Shown here in pieces: positions 44,988 to 54,148 of a stretch of DNA of 54,274 bases. The translations under genes were made by a program, and so were the position numbers. Under the pieces are notes generated by a model. The model searched no databases. It worked only from the letters and a program-made list of their open reading frames with translations, and had not been told where the DNA came from. Each line of letters starts with the position of its first letter. Position 1 is the stretch's first letter. The DNA is from QHVT01 sp036387915 (GTDB lineage: Bacteria; Acidobacteriota; Thermoanaerobaculia; Gp7-AA8), in NCBI GenBank assembly GCA_036387915.1, contig DASVSV010000419.1:1-54274 (forward strand), written 5' to 3'.

Positions 44988-45830
44988 TTGACCGGTCCAC
45001 CGTCGAGAGAGCATCCCATCACCGTCATCGTGCCGCCGCGCGGAGCCCTGGCCCTCGACGTCGCCGAGCTCTGGGCGCACCGCGAGCTGCTGTTCCTCTT
45101 CGCGTGGCGCGACGCCACCGTGCGCTACAAACAGAGCGTGGTCGGCATCGGCTGGGCGCTCATCCAGCCGGTGATGATGATGATCATTTTCACCACCGTC
45201 TTCGGCCGCTTCGCCAAGCTCCCCTCGGACGGCCTGCCCTACTCGGTCTTCACCCTCTGCGCGCTGGTGCCGTGGAACTACTTCGCCCGCTCGTTGAGCG
45301 ACTCCAGCAACAGCCTCGTCGGCGCGTCGCACCTGATCACCAAGATCTACTTCCCGCGCCTCGTCCTGCCGCTCAGCAAAGTCTTCTCCGGCCTGATCGA
45401 CTTCGCCATCGCCTTCGTGCTGCTGATCGCGGTGATGGCCTGGTACGGCATCGCGCCCACGCGCGGCCTCCTGCTCCTGCCGCTGTTCATGCTGATGGCC
45501 ATCCTGACCTCGCTCGCCGTCGGCCTCTGGCTGACCGCGCTGAACGTGAAGTACCGCGACGTCTCGTTCGTGGTCCCGTTCCTGCTGCAGGTCTGGCTGT
45601 ACGCGTCGCCCGTCGCCTACTCGACGTCGATCGTCCCGGCCGGATGGCGCACGCTCTACGCCCTCAATCCCATGACCGGCGTCATCGAAGGCTTCCGCTG
45701 GGCGCTCCTCGGCAACCGCCCGCCCGACCCGCTGCTGATGGGCATCTCGCTCAGCATCATCCTCATCCTGCTCGTCTCCGGCCTCTACTACTTCGGCCGG
45801 ATGGAGCGCACGTTTGCGGACATCATCTGA
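44988..45830 (+). CDS. wzm: Polysaccharide ABC exporter permease, system 1 (Wzm)
   Basis: A 280-residue ABC-2 type permease with six hydrophobic segments. RDATVRYKQSVVGIGWALIQPVMMMI is the conserved first cytoplasmic loop and helix, and KIYFPRLVLPLS and NPMTGVIEGFRWALLG are standard Wzm/TagG blocks. It exports finished lipid-linked polysaccharide with the Wzt ATPase encoded next. The start is a TTG. It is closely similar in plan to the second Wzm downstream (APSLPSDG-like segments occur in both), implying a duplicated exporter pair. Confidence 0.9.
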   Translation: MTGPPSREHPITVIVPPRGALALDVAELWAHRELLFLFAWRDATVRYKQSVVGIGWALIQPVMMMIIFTTVFGRFAKLPSDGLPYSVFTLCALVPWNYFARSLSDSSNSLVGASHLITKIYFPRLVLPLSKVFSGLIDFAIAFVLLIAVMAWYGIAPTRGLLLLPLFMLMAILTSLAVGLWLTALNVKYRDVSFVVPFLLQVWLYASPVAYSTSIVPAGWRTLYALNPMTGVIEGFRWALLGNRPPDPLLMGISLSIILILLVSGLYYFGRMERTFADII

Positions 45831-45845
45831 GCGCGGACCTCTGAC

Positions 45846-47075
45846 ATGACCCCACCCGCCGTCACCGTCGAGAACCTCTCCAAAAAGTACCGTCTCGGCG
45901 ACGTGCACACCGACCTGCTCAGCGAGCGCCTCTCGCGGCTCCTCCGACGGCGCGGCCAGTCCAATGCCGCGGCGCAGAAGGAATTCTGGGCCTTGCGTGA
46001 CATCGGCTTCGAAGTGCATGAAGGGGAAGTCCTCGGCATCATCGGCCGGAACGGGGCCGGCAAATCGACGCTCCTCAAAATCCTTTCGCGCCTGACCGCA
46101 CCGACGACCGGCAAGGCCGTCGTGCGCGGACGGCTGGCCAGCCTGCTCGAAGTGGGGATGGGCTTTCATCCCGAGCTGAGCGGCCGCGAGAACATCTTTC
46201 TCAACGGCACGATCCTGGGCATGAAGCGCCGCGAGATCGGCCGCAGATTCGACGAGATCGTCGCGTTCTCCGGAGTCGAGGAGTTCCTCGACACGCCGGT
46301 GAAGCGCTACTCCAGCGGCATGTACGTGCGCCTCGCGTTCGCTGTTGCGGCGCACGTCGAAGCCGACATTCTCATCATCGACGAGGTGCTGGCCGTCGGC
46401 GACGCCGAGTTTCAGAAGCGCTGCCTCGGCAAGATGGACGAAGTGGCGCGCGGCGGCCGCACGGTGCTCTTCGTCAGCCACAACCTCCCCATGCTCCGCA
46501 AGCTCTGCACGACCGCCCTGCTCCTCGACGAGGGTCAGCTCCTCCGCAGCGGAACGGCGGAAGAGTGCATCGAGGCGTACCAGTCACGGTTCAGCGAGCA
46601 CGCGGCCGCGGAGTGGGTGCGCCCGGCAAACGCGGACCCGGCCGGTGCGGACCCGCCGAAGCTGGCCATCACGCGCGTCTCCGTTGCGCTGCACGGCACC
46701 CAGCCCGCGCACGTCCTCGACGTCGACCTCACCTTCGAAACACGGGCCGAGCACAAACCGGCACTGCTCGCGATCTACGTCACCGACACCGCGGGCGCGG
46801 GAGTGGTGCAGGTGGTGCCGCGCCAGGAGCCGTTCCTCGCCGCGACCTCCGTCCCGCGCCGCATTCGCGTCTCCATCGACCTCCCGCCGCTGATTCCCGG
46901 GCGCTACCTCATCAGCGTCTGGATCGGCGTTCACGCGCACCAGCCGCTCGACGCCGTGCGTTCCGTGACCGCGTTCGAGATCCACGACTTTCCGACGCCC
47001 GGCCGCACCTTCCCCTATTCGCCCCAGCACGGATTCACCGCACCGCCGTCGCGGGTCATCGACATCGCGCCGTGA
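45846..47075 (+). CDS. wzt: Polysaccharide ABC exporter ATPase, system 1 (Wzt)
   Basis: A 409-residue protein. The N-terminal ABC ATPase has Walker A GRNGAGKS (67-74), signature YSSGM (155-159) and Walker B ILIIDE (175-180). The C-terminal part (about 250-409) is a beta-sandwich Wzt carbohydrate-binding domain that in known systems recognises the cap of the exported glycan. The ATPase half is nearly the same as that of system 2 (LASLLEVGMGFHPELSGREN, VKRYSSGMYVRLAFAVAAH), but the C-terminal halves do not resemble each other, suggesting different glycan specificity. Confidence 0.92.
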   Translation: MTPPAVTVENLSKKYRLGDVHTDLLSERLSRLLRRRGQSNAAAQKEFWALRDIGFEVHEGEVLGIIGRNGAGKSTLLKILSRLTAPTTGKAVVRGRLASLLEVGMGFHPELSGRENIFLNGTILGMKRREIGRRFDEIVAFSGVEEFLDTPVKRYSSGMYVRLAFAVAAHVEADILIIDEVLAVGDAEFQKRCLGKMDEVARGGRTVLFVSHNLPMLRKLCTTALLLDEGQLLRSGTAEECIEAYQSRFSEHAAAEWVRPANADPAGADPPKLAITRVSVALHGTQPAHVLDVDLTFETRAEHKPALLAIYVTDTAGAGVVQVVPRQEPFLAATSVPRRIRVSIDLPPLIPGRYLISVWIGVHAHQPLDAVRSVTAFEIHDFPTPGRTFPYSPQHGFTAPPSRVIDIAP

Positions 47076-47083
47076 GCGGCGTG

Positions 47084-47089
47084 TACCAT
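47084..47089 (+). promoter_or_regulatory. TAnnnT hexamer before the second Wzm gene
   Basis: TACCAT in GTGTACCAT, 12 nt before the ATG, with no ribosome binding site; same hexamer and spacing as xrtH. Confidence 0.42.
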
Positions 47090-47101
47090 TCGCCCCGACG
47101 C

Positions 47102-47917
47102 ATGCACACCGTCATCAAGCGACGCAGCGGCCTCGCGCAACTGAACCTGCGCGAGCTGTGGGAGTACCGCGAGCTGCTCGGCTTCCTGGCCTGGCGCGAC
47201 GTCGTGGTGCGCTACAAACAGACCTACATCGGCGCCGGCTGGGCGTTCATCCGCCCCTTCCTGACGATGGTCGTCTTCACCGTCGTCTTCGGGAAGCTGG
47301 CCAAGCTTCCGTCGGACGGCGTGCCGTATCCGATCCTCACCTTCACTGCCCTCCTGCCGTGGCAATTCTTCGCCACCGCGTTCGCCGAAACGGCGAACTC
47401 CGTGGTCGGCAACGGGTACATGATCACCAAGGTCTACTTCCCGCGGCTGATCCTTCCCCTGACGTCGCTGGCGGTGGCCTTCGTCGACTTTCTCGTCTCT
47501 CTCCTCTTTCTCGCGGCGCTGATGCTCTACTACCGTGTCGCGCCATCGCCGCGCATCGTGGCGCTGCCGCTCTTCGCGCTGCTCCTGGCCGTCTTCACCG
47601 TCGGCCTCGGGCTCTGGTTCGCGGCGCTCTACGTTCGTTTTCGCGACGTGCGGCACTTCATCCCGTTCATCACGCAGCTGGGGATGTTCGTCTCGCCGGT
47701 CGCGTTCACGAGCTCCATCGTGCCCGAGCAATGGCGGCTGCTCTACTCCGTCAATCCGATGGTCAGCGTGATCGACGGATTCCGCTGGTCGATCCTCGGC
47801 ACGACGCAGCTCCACGTCCCCAGTCTCGTCGCCGGTACGGTCGTCTCGGTGCTCCTCCTCGCGACCGGCGTCTACTACTTCAAACAGACCGAGCGCGTGT
47901 TCGCGGACCTGATGTGA
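47102..47917 (+). CDS. wzm: Polysaccharide ABC exporter permease, system 2 (Wzm)
   Basis: A 271-residue paralogue of the system 1 permease: RDVVVRYKQTYIGAGWAFIRP, KVYFPRLILPLTS and NPMVSVIDGFRWSILG align block for block. Six hydrophobic segments are visible. Its stop overlaps the following Wzt start by one base (TGATG), so permease and ATPase are coupled. The start gives the usual cytoplasmic N-terminus for the family. Confidence 0.9.
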   Translation: MHTVIKRRSGLAQLNLRELWEYRELLGFLAWRDVVVRYKQTYIGAGWAFIRPFLTMVVFTVVFGKLAKLPSDGVPYPILTFTALLPWQFFATAFAETANSVVGNGYMITKVYFPRLILPLTSLAVAFVDFLVSLLFLAALMLYYRVAPSPRIVALPLFALLLAVFTVGLGLWFAALYVRFRDVRHFIPFITQLGMFVSPVAFTSSIVPEQWRLLYSVNPMVSVIDGFRWSILGTTQLHVPSLVAGTVVSVLLLATGVYYFKQTERVFADLM

Positions 47918-49146
47918 TGGGAGACGTCGTCACAGCGGAGGGCGTCGGGAAGCTCTACCAGCTCGGCAGCCAGATGACCGGCTACGGCGTCCTGCGCGAG
48001 CGTCTCGGCGAGGCGCTGCGCGCACCGTTCCGCAAGCGCGAAACCGCGGCGGCGCAGGACAACACGTTCTGGGCGCTGAAGGACGTCTCCTTCGCGATCC
48101 CGCAGTCCGAGGTCGTGGGGCTGATCGGCAAGAACGGCGCGGGCAAGTCGACGCTGCTGAAGATCCTGAGCCGCATCACCGAGCCGACCGAGGGACAGAT
48201 CGACCTCCATGGCCGCGTGGCCAGCCTGCTCGAAGTCGGCGTGGGATTTCATCCGGAGCTGAGCGGACGCGAGAACGTCTACCTCAACGGCGCCATCCTC
48301 GGCATGTCGCGAAACGAGACCCGCCGCAAGTTCGACGAGATCGTCGAGTTCGCGGGCGTGGAGCGCTTCCTCGACACGCCGGTGAAGCGTTACTCCTCCG
48401 GTATGTACGTGCGGCTCGCGTTCGCGGTGGCCGCGCACCTCGAGTCCGACATCCTGATCGTCGACGAAGTGCTGGCCGTCGGCGACGCCGCGTTCCAGCA
48501 GAAATGCCTCGGCAAGATGCGCAGCATCCGGGCCGAGGGACGGACCGTGATCGTCGTCAGCCACAGCATGTCCGTCATTTCCGCGCTCTGCCAGCGCGTG
48601 ATCTGGATCGACCAGGGACGCGTGCGCATGGTCGGGCCGACCGCGCCGGTGGTGACGAGCTACCTGTCCGAGGGGGCAAAGAACGAGATCTCGTGGACGC
48701 CGCGGCTGCGCGAGCCGTTCCCGATCAACTACGAGACCGTCTTCGTCGCGCGCGGCGACACGGGCCAGTCCATCGACCCCATTCCGGGCGACGTGCCGGT
48801 GGACGTCGTGCTCGAGCTGACCATCGACCAGCCGCTCGCGCCGGGACGGCTCGAGGTGCGCGTCAGCAACGACGCCGGGGAGATCCTCTTCACCTCCACG
48901 AGCGCCGATCACCTGCCGCAGATGAACCACGCGTGGACCCTCGGCCGCCATCGCTTCCGCTGCCGCGTCCCCGCGAACACCTTCATTCCCGGCGTGTACC
49001 ACGTCTCCGTCACCGAGCCGCGCGGCGGCTATGAAATCCTCCGCGAGAACATCCTCTCGTTCACCGTGAGCGAAGAGAACAACCTCTACGCGCGCGACGG
49101 GCGTCCCGGCAAGATCGCACCGCTGCTCGAGTGGGACCGCGGCTGA
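47917..49146 (+). CDS. wzt: Polysaccharide ABC exporter ATPase, system 2 (Wzt)
   Basis: A 409-residue protein with Walker A GKNGAGKS (71-78), signature YSSGM (159-163) and Walker B ILIVDE (179-184), then a C-terminal Wzt-type domain (about 255-409, with NYETVFVARGDTG and GVYHVSVTEPRGG). The ATPase half closely matches system 1, the C-terminal half does not. The 3' end overlaps the convergent FkbM gene by 61 bases, both frames being open, which is unusual for this region. Confidence 0.92.
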   Translation: MGDVVTAEGVGKLYQLGSQMTGYGVLRERLGEALRAPFRKRETAAAQDNTFWALKDVSFAIPQSEVVGLIGKNGAGKSTLLKILSRITEPTEGQIDLHGRVASLLEVGVGFHPELSGRENVYLNGAILGMSRNETRRKFDEIVEFAGVERFLDTPVKRYSSGMYVRLAFAVAAHLESDILIVDEVLAVGDAAFQQKCLGKMRSIRAEGRTVIVVSHSMSVISALCQRVIWIDQGRVRMVGPTAPVVTSYLSEGAKNEISWTPRLREPFPINYETVFVARGDTGQSIDPIPGDVPVDVVLELTIDQPLAPGRLEVRVSNDAGEILFTSTSADHLPQMNHAWTLGRHRFRCRVPANTFIPGVYHVSVTEPRGGYEILRENILSFTVSEENNLYARDGRPGKIAPLLEWDRG

Positions 49147-49874
49147 TTCGCGGCGAACAGCATGTCGCACTGGATCAGTTGCCCCGCGTCATTCGCGCAG
49201 AATGCGGCCATGCGACGCAGCGTGAAGTTCCGCGCGTGCAGCCACTCGAAGATCTCCGGCGCGAGCGGTGCGCCGCGATAGAGCTCCCGGAACTGCGCCT
49301 CGCAATAGATGTAGGCGATGCGGTCCAGCACCGGCTCCGCGCCTTTCAGCACTTCGAGCTCGTAGCCCTGCACGTCGAGCTTGAGCAGATCGACGCGCCC
49401 GAGGTCCTGTTCGCGGACGTAATCGGCGACCGTTTCGATCGGGACGCGAATCGTCGCCGCCGTGGAGAAGTCGATGCCGTACAGGCGCTGGTCCAGTTCC
49501 CCGCCGGTTTCGAAAAACGAGCTGGCCTGCGAAACACGATTGACGTGAAAGTCCGCCTCGCCGCGTACGGCGCCCAGCGCGGTGCGATGAAACGCCACCC
49601 CGCCGAACCGCGCCAGACGTTCCTGCAGCGTGGCAAACACCTCCGGAAGCGGCTCGAAGACATGCAGCCGCGCCCACGGCTGCCAGGCCAGCACGCACTC
49701 GCTGAACGCGCCGACGTTCGCACCCCCGTCGATCACCACCGCACCCCTGCCGAGGGGCACCGCCGCCAGATCGGGAAACCGCTCGCGAAGCTCGATCGGA
49801 TGCCGCCCCAGCCGCAACCGCAGGTCATTGCGCAGCCGCAAAGACGTCGCGCGACGGATCAGAGAGCGCAGCAT
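49086..49874 (-). CDS. FkbM-family SAM-dependent methyltransferase
   Basis: A 262-residue enzyme. VVIDGGANVGAFS (46-58) is the SAM-binding loop, LHVFEPLPEVF and VDLLKLDVQGYELEVLKGAE are characteristic FkbM blocks. Such enzymes O-methylate sugars or polyketides; here it probably caps or decorates the exported glycan, a modification that Wzt-type C-terminal domains can recognise. It is convergent with wzt of system 2 and has TAGAAT 8 nt before the ATG. Confidence 0.87.
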   Translation of the reverse strand: MLRSLIRRATSLRLRNDLRLRLGRHPIELRERFPDLAAVPLGRGAVVIDGGANVGAFSECVLAWQPWARLHVFEPLPEVFATLQERLARFGGVAFHRTALGAVRGEADFHVNRVSQASSFFETGGELDQRLYGIDFSTAATIRVPIETVADYVREQDLGRVDLLKLDVQGYELEVLKGAEPVLDRIAYIYCEAQFRELYRGAPLAPEIFEWLHARNFTLRRMAAFCANDAGQLIQCDMLFAANQPRSHSSSGAILPGRPSRA

Positions 49875-49882
49875 GCGACGGC

Positions 49883-49888
49883 ATTCTA
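49883..49888 (-). promoter_or_regulatory. TAnnnT hexamer before the FkbM gene
   Basis: TAGAAT on the minus strand, 8 nt before the ATG, with no ribosome binding site. Confidence 0.5.
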
Positions 49889-50225
49889 CGTACAGCTCCC
49901 CGAAAGCAGGTCGTGAGTGCGTTAGCGGGCAGTGAGCAGAGCGCAGGGCGCAGGAGAGGCATCGCGTAGGGCAGCGGCACTTTTTCGTTGACGATCACGT
50001 CAACCTTGTTCTCCTGGCGGGAACGCGAGTCCTGTGCACCGCCAGCGAAAACGAAGGCTCGAATGCGACACGCCCTGCGCGGCGCGAGTGTCAGCCGGGC
50101 CAGCTGAACACCTTCGACGACGCCCCCCCGAGCCTTGACGAAGTTCACGGATCTGCTACGGCGTGACTATGGCGCAGACCGCGGCCGACGCCACGCGCCT
50201 GAAGACGGTGGCTACTCGCGCCGCA
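49889..50225. other. Gene-free gap at the end of the glycan cluster
   Basis: No recognisable gene. An open minus-strand frame (about 49825-50148) overlaps the methyltransferase start and resembles no family I know; it is not called. Confidence 0.4.
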
Positions 50226-50999
50226 TCAGGCAGAAATCGGCTCACGCGGACGAACAGGCGGAAGCAGCCGCATCATCGTGGCAGCCCCGAGCGCGGCGAA
50301 CGTGATCACCGTCATTAGAGAGAGGAGCGGACGAGCGGGAAGTCCGAGGAGAACCAGAATGGCGGTCCAACTCCCGCCGGTCGCGGCGGCGCGCAAGACC
50401 ACGGCGACCACTCGCCACCGGTCCAGCTTCTCCAGGTTGATGCTCAACGCACGCACGGATAGGAAGTAAAGAAGCCACTTCAGCGCGCTGATGATCAACA
50501 GCGCCAGCAGCGTGCGCCTGCCAGCGATGGCCAGGCCCGCATCGAGATAGTTCAGGATCTCGAGCAGGAGCAGGTTCTCCACCATGTCGGTGATGCCGGT
50601 GACGACGATGCAGATGGTCGGCCGTTCCCACAGCGTCGCGGCGCCTGACTCGTTCACCGCCAGACCGGTAAACAGCAGGAAGTAGCCGGCGACGAAAAGC
50701 AAATCCCACAGGAGCACCTGCCGCCACCATTTGCGCGTTTTCGCCGGGGCGAGCTCCGTCACTTCCGATGCGCTGCGCGGCATCTCGATCTGCAGCATCA
50801 TCGTGTCCAGGCCGCGCCTGGGGACCTCTACCTCCGCGCTCTGCGGACGCCGATCGAACAGCGCGGACACCTCATCACTGACGCGCACTGGCGCCAGTGC
50901 TCCGGCGATTGCGCTTGTCGTACGCGTCATGACCGCGCTACTGATGGACAGAGCCACACAGCCGGCAAGGAGAAACGCCAGTCGTCTGCGGTTTTTCAC
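50226..50999 (-). CDS. Multi-pass membrane protein of unknown function, coupled to the patatin fusion
   Basis: A 257-residue protein. An N-terminal hydrophobic segment (about 8-34) is followed by an extracytoplasmic stretch of about 60 residues containing VEVPRRGLDTMMLQIEMP, then five or so hydrophobic segments (about 95-118, 126-150, 163-185, 198-222, 226-245). No family is recognised. Its ATG overlaps the stop of the fusion gene upstream by ATGA, so the two proteins are made in step and may form a complex in the membrane. Confidence 0.65.
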   Translation of the reverse strand: MKNRRRLAFLLAGCVALSISSAVMTRTTSAIAGALAPVRVSDEVSALFDRRPQSAEVEVPRRGLDTMMLQIEMPRSASEVTELAPAKTRKWWRQVLLWDLLFVAGYFLLFTGLAVNESGAATLWERPTICIVVTGITDMVENLLLLEILNYLDAGLAIAGRRTLLALLIISALKWLLYFLSVRALSINLEKLDRWRVVAVVLRAAATGGSWTAILVLLGLPARPLLSLMTVITFAALGAATMMRLLPPVRPREPISA

Positions 51000-53900
51000 T
51001 TCCCGTGCTCCCTTCCGGATCCCGGCTGCCCCCAGCTCCTGACGCGTCCGATGCGATGCCCTCGCAGATCGTTCATCGCTTCAGCCTTCAGCTTCCGGAT
51101 CACCGGCTCACGAAAGTCCATCAGGAACGGATTCGGGCCCGTCCAATCCGGAGCGATCGTCGCCACCATCGCGTGGCGAGCGGTCTTCAGGTCGAGGTCC
51201 TGCGAGCGCTCGAAGAGAAAGTTCAGCGCATTACCCATGTTCGTCGTCAGAGACCCAAGCCGCTGCGCCTCGGCCCTGCGGGTTCCGGTCTCCTGCCGCG
51301 CTACGTTCTCGATGACCAGGACCTGTGCCGCACCGAAGAGAGTCGTCGCTTCGATCGGTACGAGGTGCGCAAATCCGCCATCGACGAACAGGCCAGGCTT
51401 CTTCGGTTTCGAGTCCGTCTGAACCTTCGCCGCCGGGTAGATCGGGAACGGGGACGCCGATGCGAACACCGCGTCCCGGAAGTCGCCTTGCGGCAGCGCG
51501 AAGAACCGTGTGGTGTACTTCGTGTGGGGAGGCCGGACCTCCTTCCACCTCGCGTCACTCGCATAGAAGTCTCCGGAGGGCGACTCGAACCGCGGCGACT
51601 GCACCCCGAACCCGGTCATGGAGACGACGAGCGGCACTCTCTCCCGAGCGCGGCGATTGACGTCGATCGCGTTGCTGAACGCGTTCCGGCCCCGCCCGGC
51701 CGAATACAGTGAAGGCGCCACGAACACGAGCCACACCATCGCCGCGAGTCCACCCCAGATCGCCAGTGACATCGTCGGCGTGTACGGGAACGGCGCGGTG
51801 CCGGACGGAGAACTGAGAAACGCGATTCCTGACTGAAACCGTGCGTTGGGAAAGATCCGTCCGGCGGTGACGATCAACTTCGCTGTGAACAGGGCGCCGA
51901 CGAAGATCCAGATCCAGTAGTCGCCGGTGAGCTCCAGCGTCGTGACGTGCAAGGCCTGGAGCCCGATCAGAAAGATGAGGCCCGTTCCGGTCAGGAGAGC
52001 AAGCAAGACCATCCAGCCATGCAGATAGGCGCTCCTCCTATTTGGGTCGACACACATCCCTCGCGCGGACGCGATCAGCGATAGCCCGGCAACGACGAGA
52101 AGCAGCGCACACGCACTGAGAGGCGTCCAGAGCTCAGATCGCTCCAGCAGTAAGAGCAAATGGCGCACGCGCTCGGACTCGGATTCCAGCCCACCGTGAG
52201 GGTTTCCCTCGACGAGCATATAGATGCTTCCTACGCCCGCAAGAAGGATTGTGATGCCGAAACGCAATCGCCGCGATGAATGGCCAGCGGCGGGGTTGGC
52301 GGCGGAGATCGAATGGATGACGTGTGCCACGAGGAGCACGACCAGGAGCGCCAGGATCTCCCACGGCTGGGGATAGGTCGGGTCGTCGATGGCGTTGCGC
52401 CAGATGAAAAACGGAGAGCCGATTACGACCATCGACAATATGGACGTGTACCAGAACGGGACCTGACGGAGAGGTGCCGGCGGAATGTTCGGAAGGTGAA
52501 TCGCCGCCGTCGCCGCAAAGACCGCGAGAAGCGCGATGGCCGAGAGCCAGCGCAGGACACCAAAGGCCGGGAAGATCGCCAGAGGTGTCGTCTTTACCTC
52601 ATCGGACGCCGTCACCCATTGCGTCGTCAGTTCCGACGAACGTTCGGCGTTCCGTCTCGAAGCCAGGTATCCGAGCAGTGCACCTCCCGAGGTCCCGGCG
52701 ATGCCGTTGATGACCAGCCGATCCTGCGGCGGCTCACTCGTCACACGGTCCCGGTCTGGTGATGCCGTCGCCGGCTCCGAGTGGGCCACTACATAACTCC
52801 CGGCATTCGCGATGTAGCCGCTGTAGAGCCAATCCAGGATGACCGACTGATACGTCGCCCGCACGCCGCCGCCGGGCAGGACCAGCGCTGCACGCGGTGC
52901 TTTTCTGATCTGCTGGTCGAACTTCAGCAGATCGATGAGTTCCTCGGTGGTGAACGGGTAGTCGCCCTCCTCATACCATCGCTTGAACAGGGTCTCCAAT
53001 GCCCGTGAGGGCTCGCCCGGCAGGCGCGTCTCGACGATCTTCGCGAACGCCTCGCGCCGCGACTCGCACCAGGAAGCGGTTGACCGATACCCTCCGCCAA
53101 CGTCCTCCAACCCCTCCATGGCCAGTCCGGCGTTTACCCACGGACTCGCAGCGTTCTCCACGCAATACCCCCGCGGCGAGGGGAACACGAGCGCCGGATA
53201 CAAGTCGCCGTTCGCTCCTGTCGCGGCCTCGCGAAGCAGCGCCTCTTCGCGGAACGGATCTTTCCTCCACGACGATTCACCGCCGTTGCGGCGCGGGCGG
53301 CCGAGGAGCAGCGCATCCTGCAGGATCGGGATGCGTCGCTTCATCTGCAGGGACGTGCCCGGCCGGCCGCTGCCCGCGTAAGAGAAGGTCACCGTGACGC
53401 GACCTTTCTCGAGCGGGATCTCCGCGCCATGCCAGAGCGTAAAGCGCGACCACTCCGCCACCTTTGCCCAGAACTCCTCGCTTTCTTTCGCGCTCAGTGG
53501 TGGATCGATCCAGGCAAGTCGTGGATCAAGGACTTCCTCGATCGCCAGCATCGGCAGGAGGAAGCCGGTCGCGGAGAGATGGCTCACGAACCGGAACTCG
53601 CACTGTCGCGGAAGCAGCGGATCGCGAACGGCCTCTGCCACCTTGGCCAGGCACTCCTGAAATTTCCCTACTGGATCGTCGAGGTCACGTCCGTCCTGAA
53701 CTGCGCGCACCGTTGCAGGAACATCATCGAGCGGAGCCACGCCGCGCTTCAACCGTGAAATCTCGATAACGGGATAGACAGCGATGTTCTCGTCCGACGT
53801 CAACAGATACGCCAAGAACGACGACACGACCGCGCCATCGATCTCTCCATCGCGAAACCACTGCAGAACCTGGTAGTAGTTCCCGTGCACCGGCACGATC

Positions 53901-54148
53901 TCGACTTCCATCCCAAGGTCCGCATACGCGCGGCTCACCTCTTCGAAGTACCGGGCCAGCCAGGGATCGACTTCCACTTGGTCTGCAGGTGGCCGGTTGT
54001 AATGGATGATGCCGATCCGGAGTTCCCGCGCGGCAACCGCCGGGGCCAGAAGCAGGCACACACAGGCCAGGATGGCGAGACGTTTGGGGCTCAATGCTTC
54101 GGTAGAGGGACGCGCCCCGCTGCTTTCCCGCGGCGGCGGAGAATCCAT
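50996..54148 (-). CDS. PhnD-like binding domain / split patatin phospholipase / multi-TM fusion
   Basis: A 1050-residue protein. A signal-like segment (about 22-41) is followed by ELRIGIIHYNRPPAD and an alpha/beta periplasmic-binding fold resembling PhnD/phosphonate-type binding proteins (42 to about 300). The patatin acyl-hydrolase core then starts with LVLPGGGVRATYQS (oxyanion loop, 426-430) and GIAGTSGGALLGYLA (nucleophile Ser487). About 435 residues with some eight membrane segments (about 527-811) intervene before the catalytic aspartate in FVDGGFAHLVPIEA (Asp923), preceded by AVFASASPFPIYPA. Lipid acyl hydrolysis controlled by a bound ligand is a reasonable guess. I know of no described protein with this order. 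Confidence 0.8.
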   Translation of the reverse strand: MDSPPPRESSGARPSTEALSPKRLAILACVCLLLAPAVAARELRIGIIHYNRPPADQVEVDPWLARYFEEVSRAYADLGMEVEIVPVHGNYYQVLQWFRDGEIDGAVVSSFLAYLLTSDENIAVYPVIEISRLKRGVAPLDDVPATVRAVQDGRDLDDPVGKFQECLAKVAEAVRDPLLPRQCEFRFVSHLSATGFLLPMLAIEEVLDPRLAWIDPPLSAKESEEFWAKVAEWSRFTLWHGAEIPLEKGRVTVTFSYAGSGRPGTSLQMKRRIPILQDALLLGRPRRNGGESSWRKDPFREEALLREAATGANGDLYPALVFPSPRGYCVENAASPWVNAGLAMEGLEDVGGGYRSTASWCESRREAFAKIVETRLPGEPSRALETLFKRWYEEGDYPFTTEELIDLLKFDQQIRKAPRAALVLPGGGVRATYQSVILDWLYSGYIANAGSYVVAHSEPATASPDRDRVTSEPPQDRLVINGIAGTSGGALLGYLASRRNAERSSELTTQWVTASDEVKTTPLAIFPAFGVLRWLSAIALLAVFAATAAIHLPNIPPAPLRQVPFWYTSILSMVVIGSPFFIWRNAIDDPTYPQPWEILALLVVLLVAHVIHSISAANPAAGHSSRRLRFGITILLAGVGSIYMLVEGNPHGGLESESERVRHLLLLLERSELWTPLSACALLLVVAGLSLIASARGMCVDPNRRSAYLHGWMVLLALLTGTGLIFLIGLQALHVTTLELTGDYWIWIFVGALFTAKLIVTAGRIFPNARFQSGIAFLSSPSGTAPFPYTPTMSLAIWGGLAAMVWLVFVAPSLYSAGRGRNAFSNAIDVNRRARERVPLVVSMTGFGVQSPRFESPSGDFYASDARWKEVRPPHTKYTTRFFALPQGDFRDAVFASASPFPIYPAAKVQTDSKPKKPGLFVDGGFAHLVPIEATTLFGAAQVLVIENVARQETGTRRAEAQRLGSLTTNMGNALNFLFERSQDLDLKTARHAMVATIAPDWTGPNPFLMDFREPVIRKLKAEAMNDLRGHRIGRVRSWGQPGSGREHGK

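Noticed and set aside
49825..50148. A minus-strand gene upstream of fkbM
   Set aside because: Overlaps the well-supported methyltransferase start in another frame and resembles nothing known.
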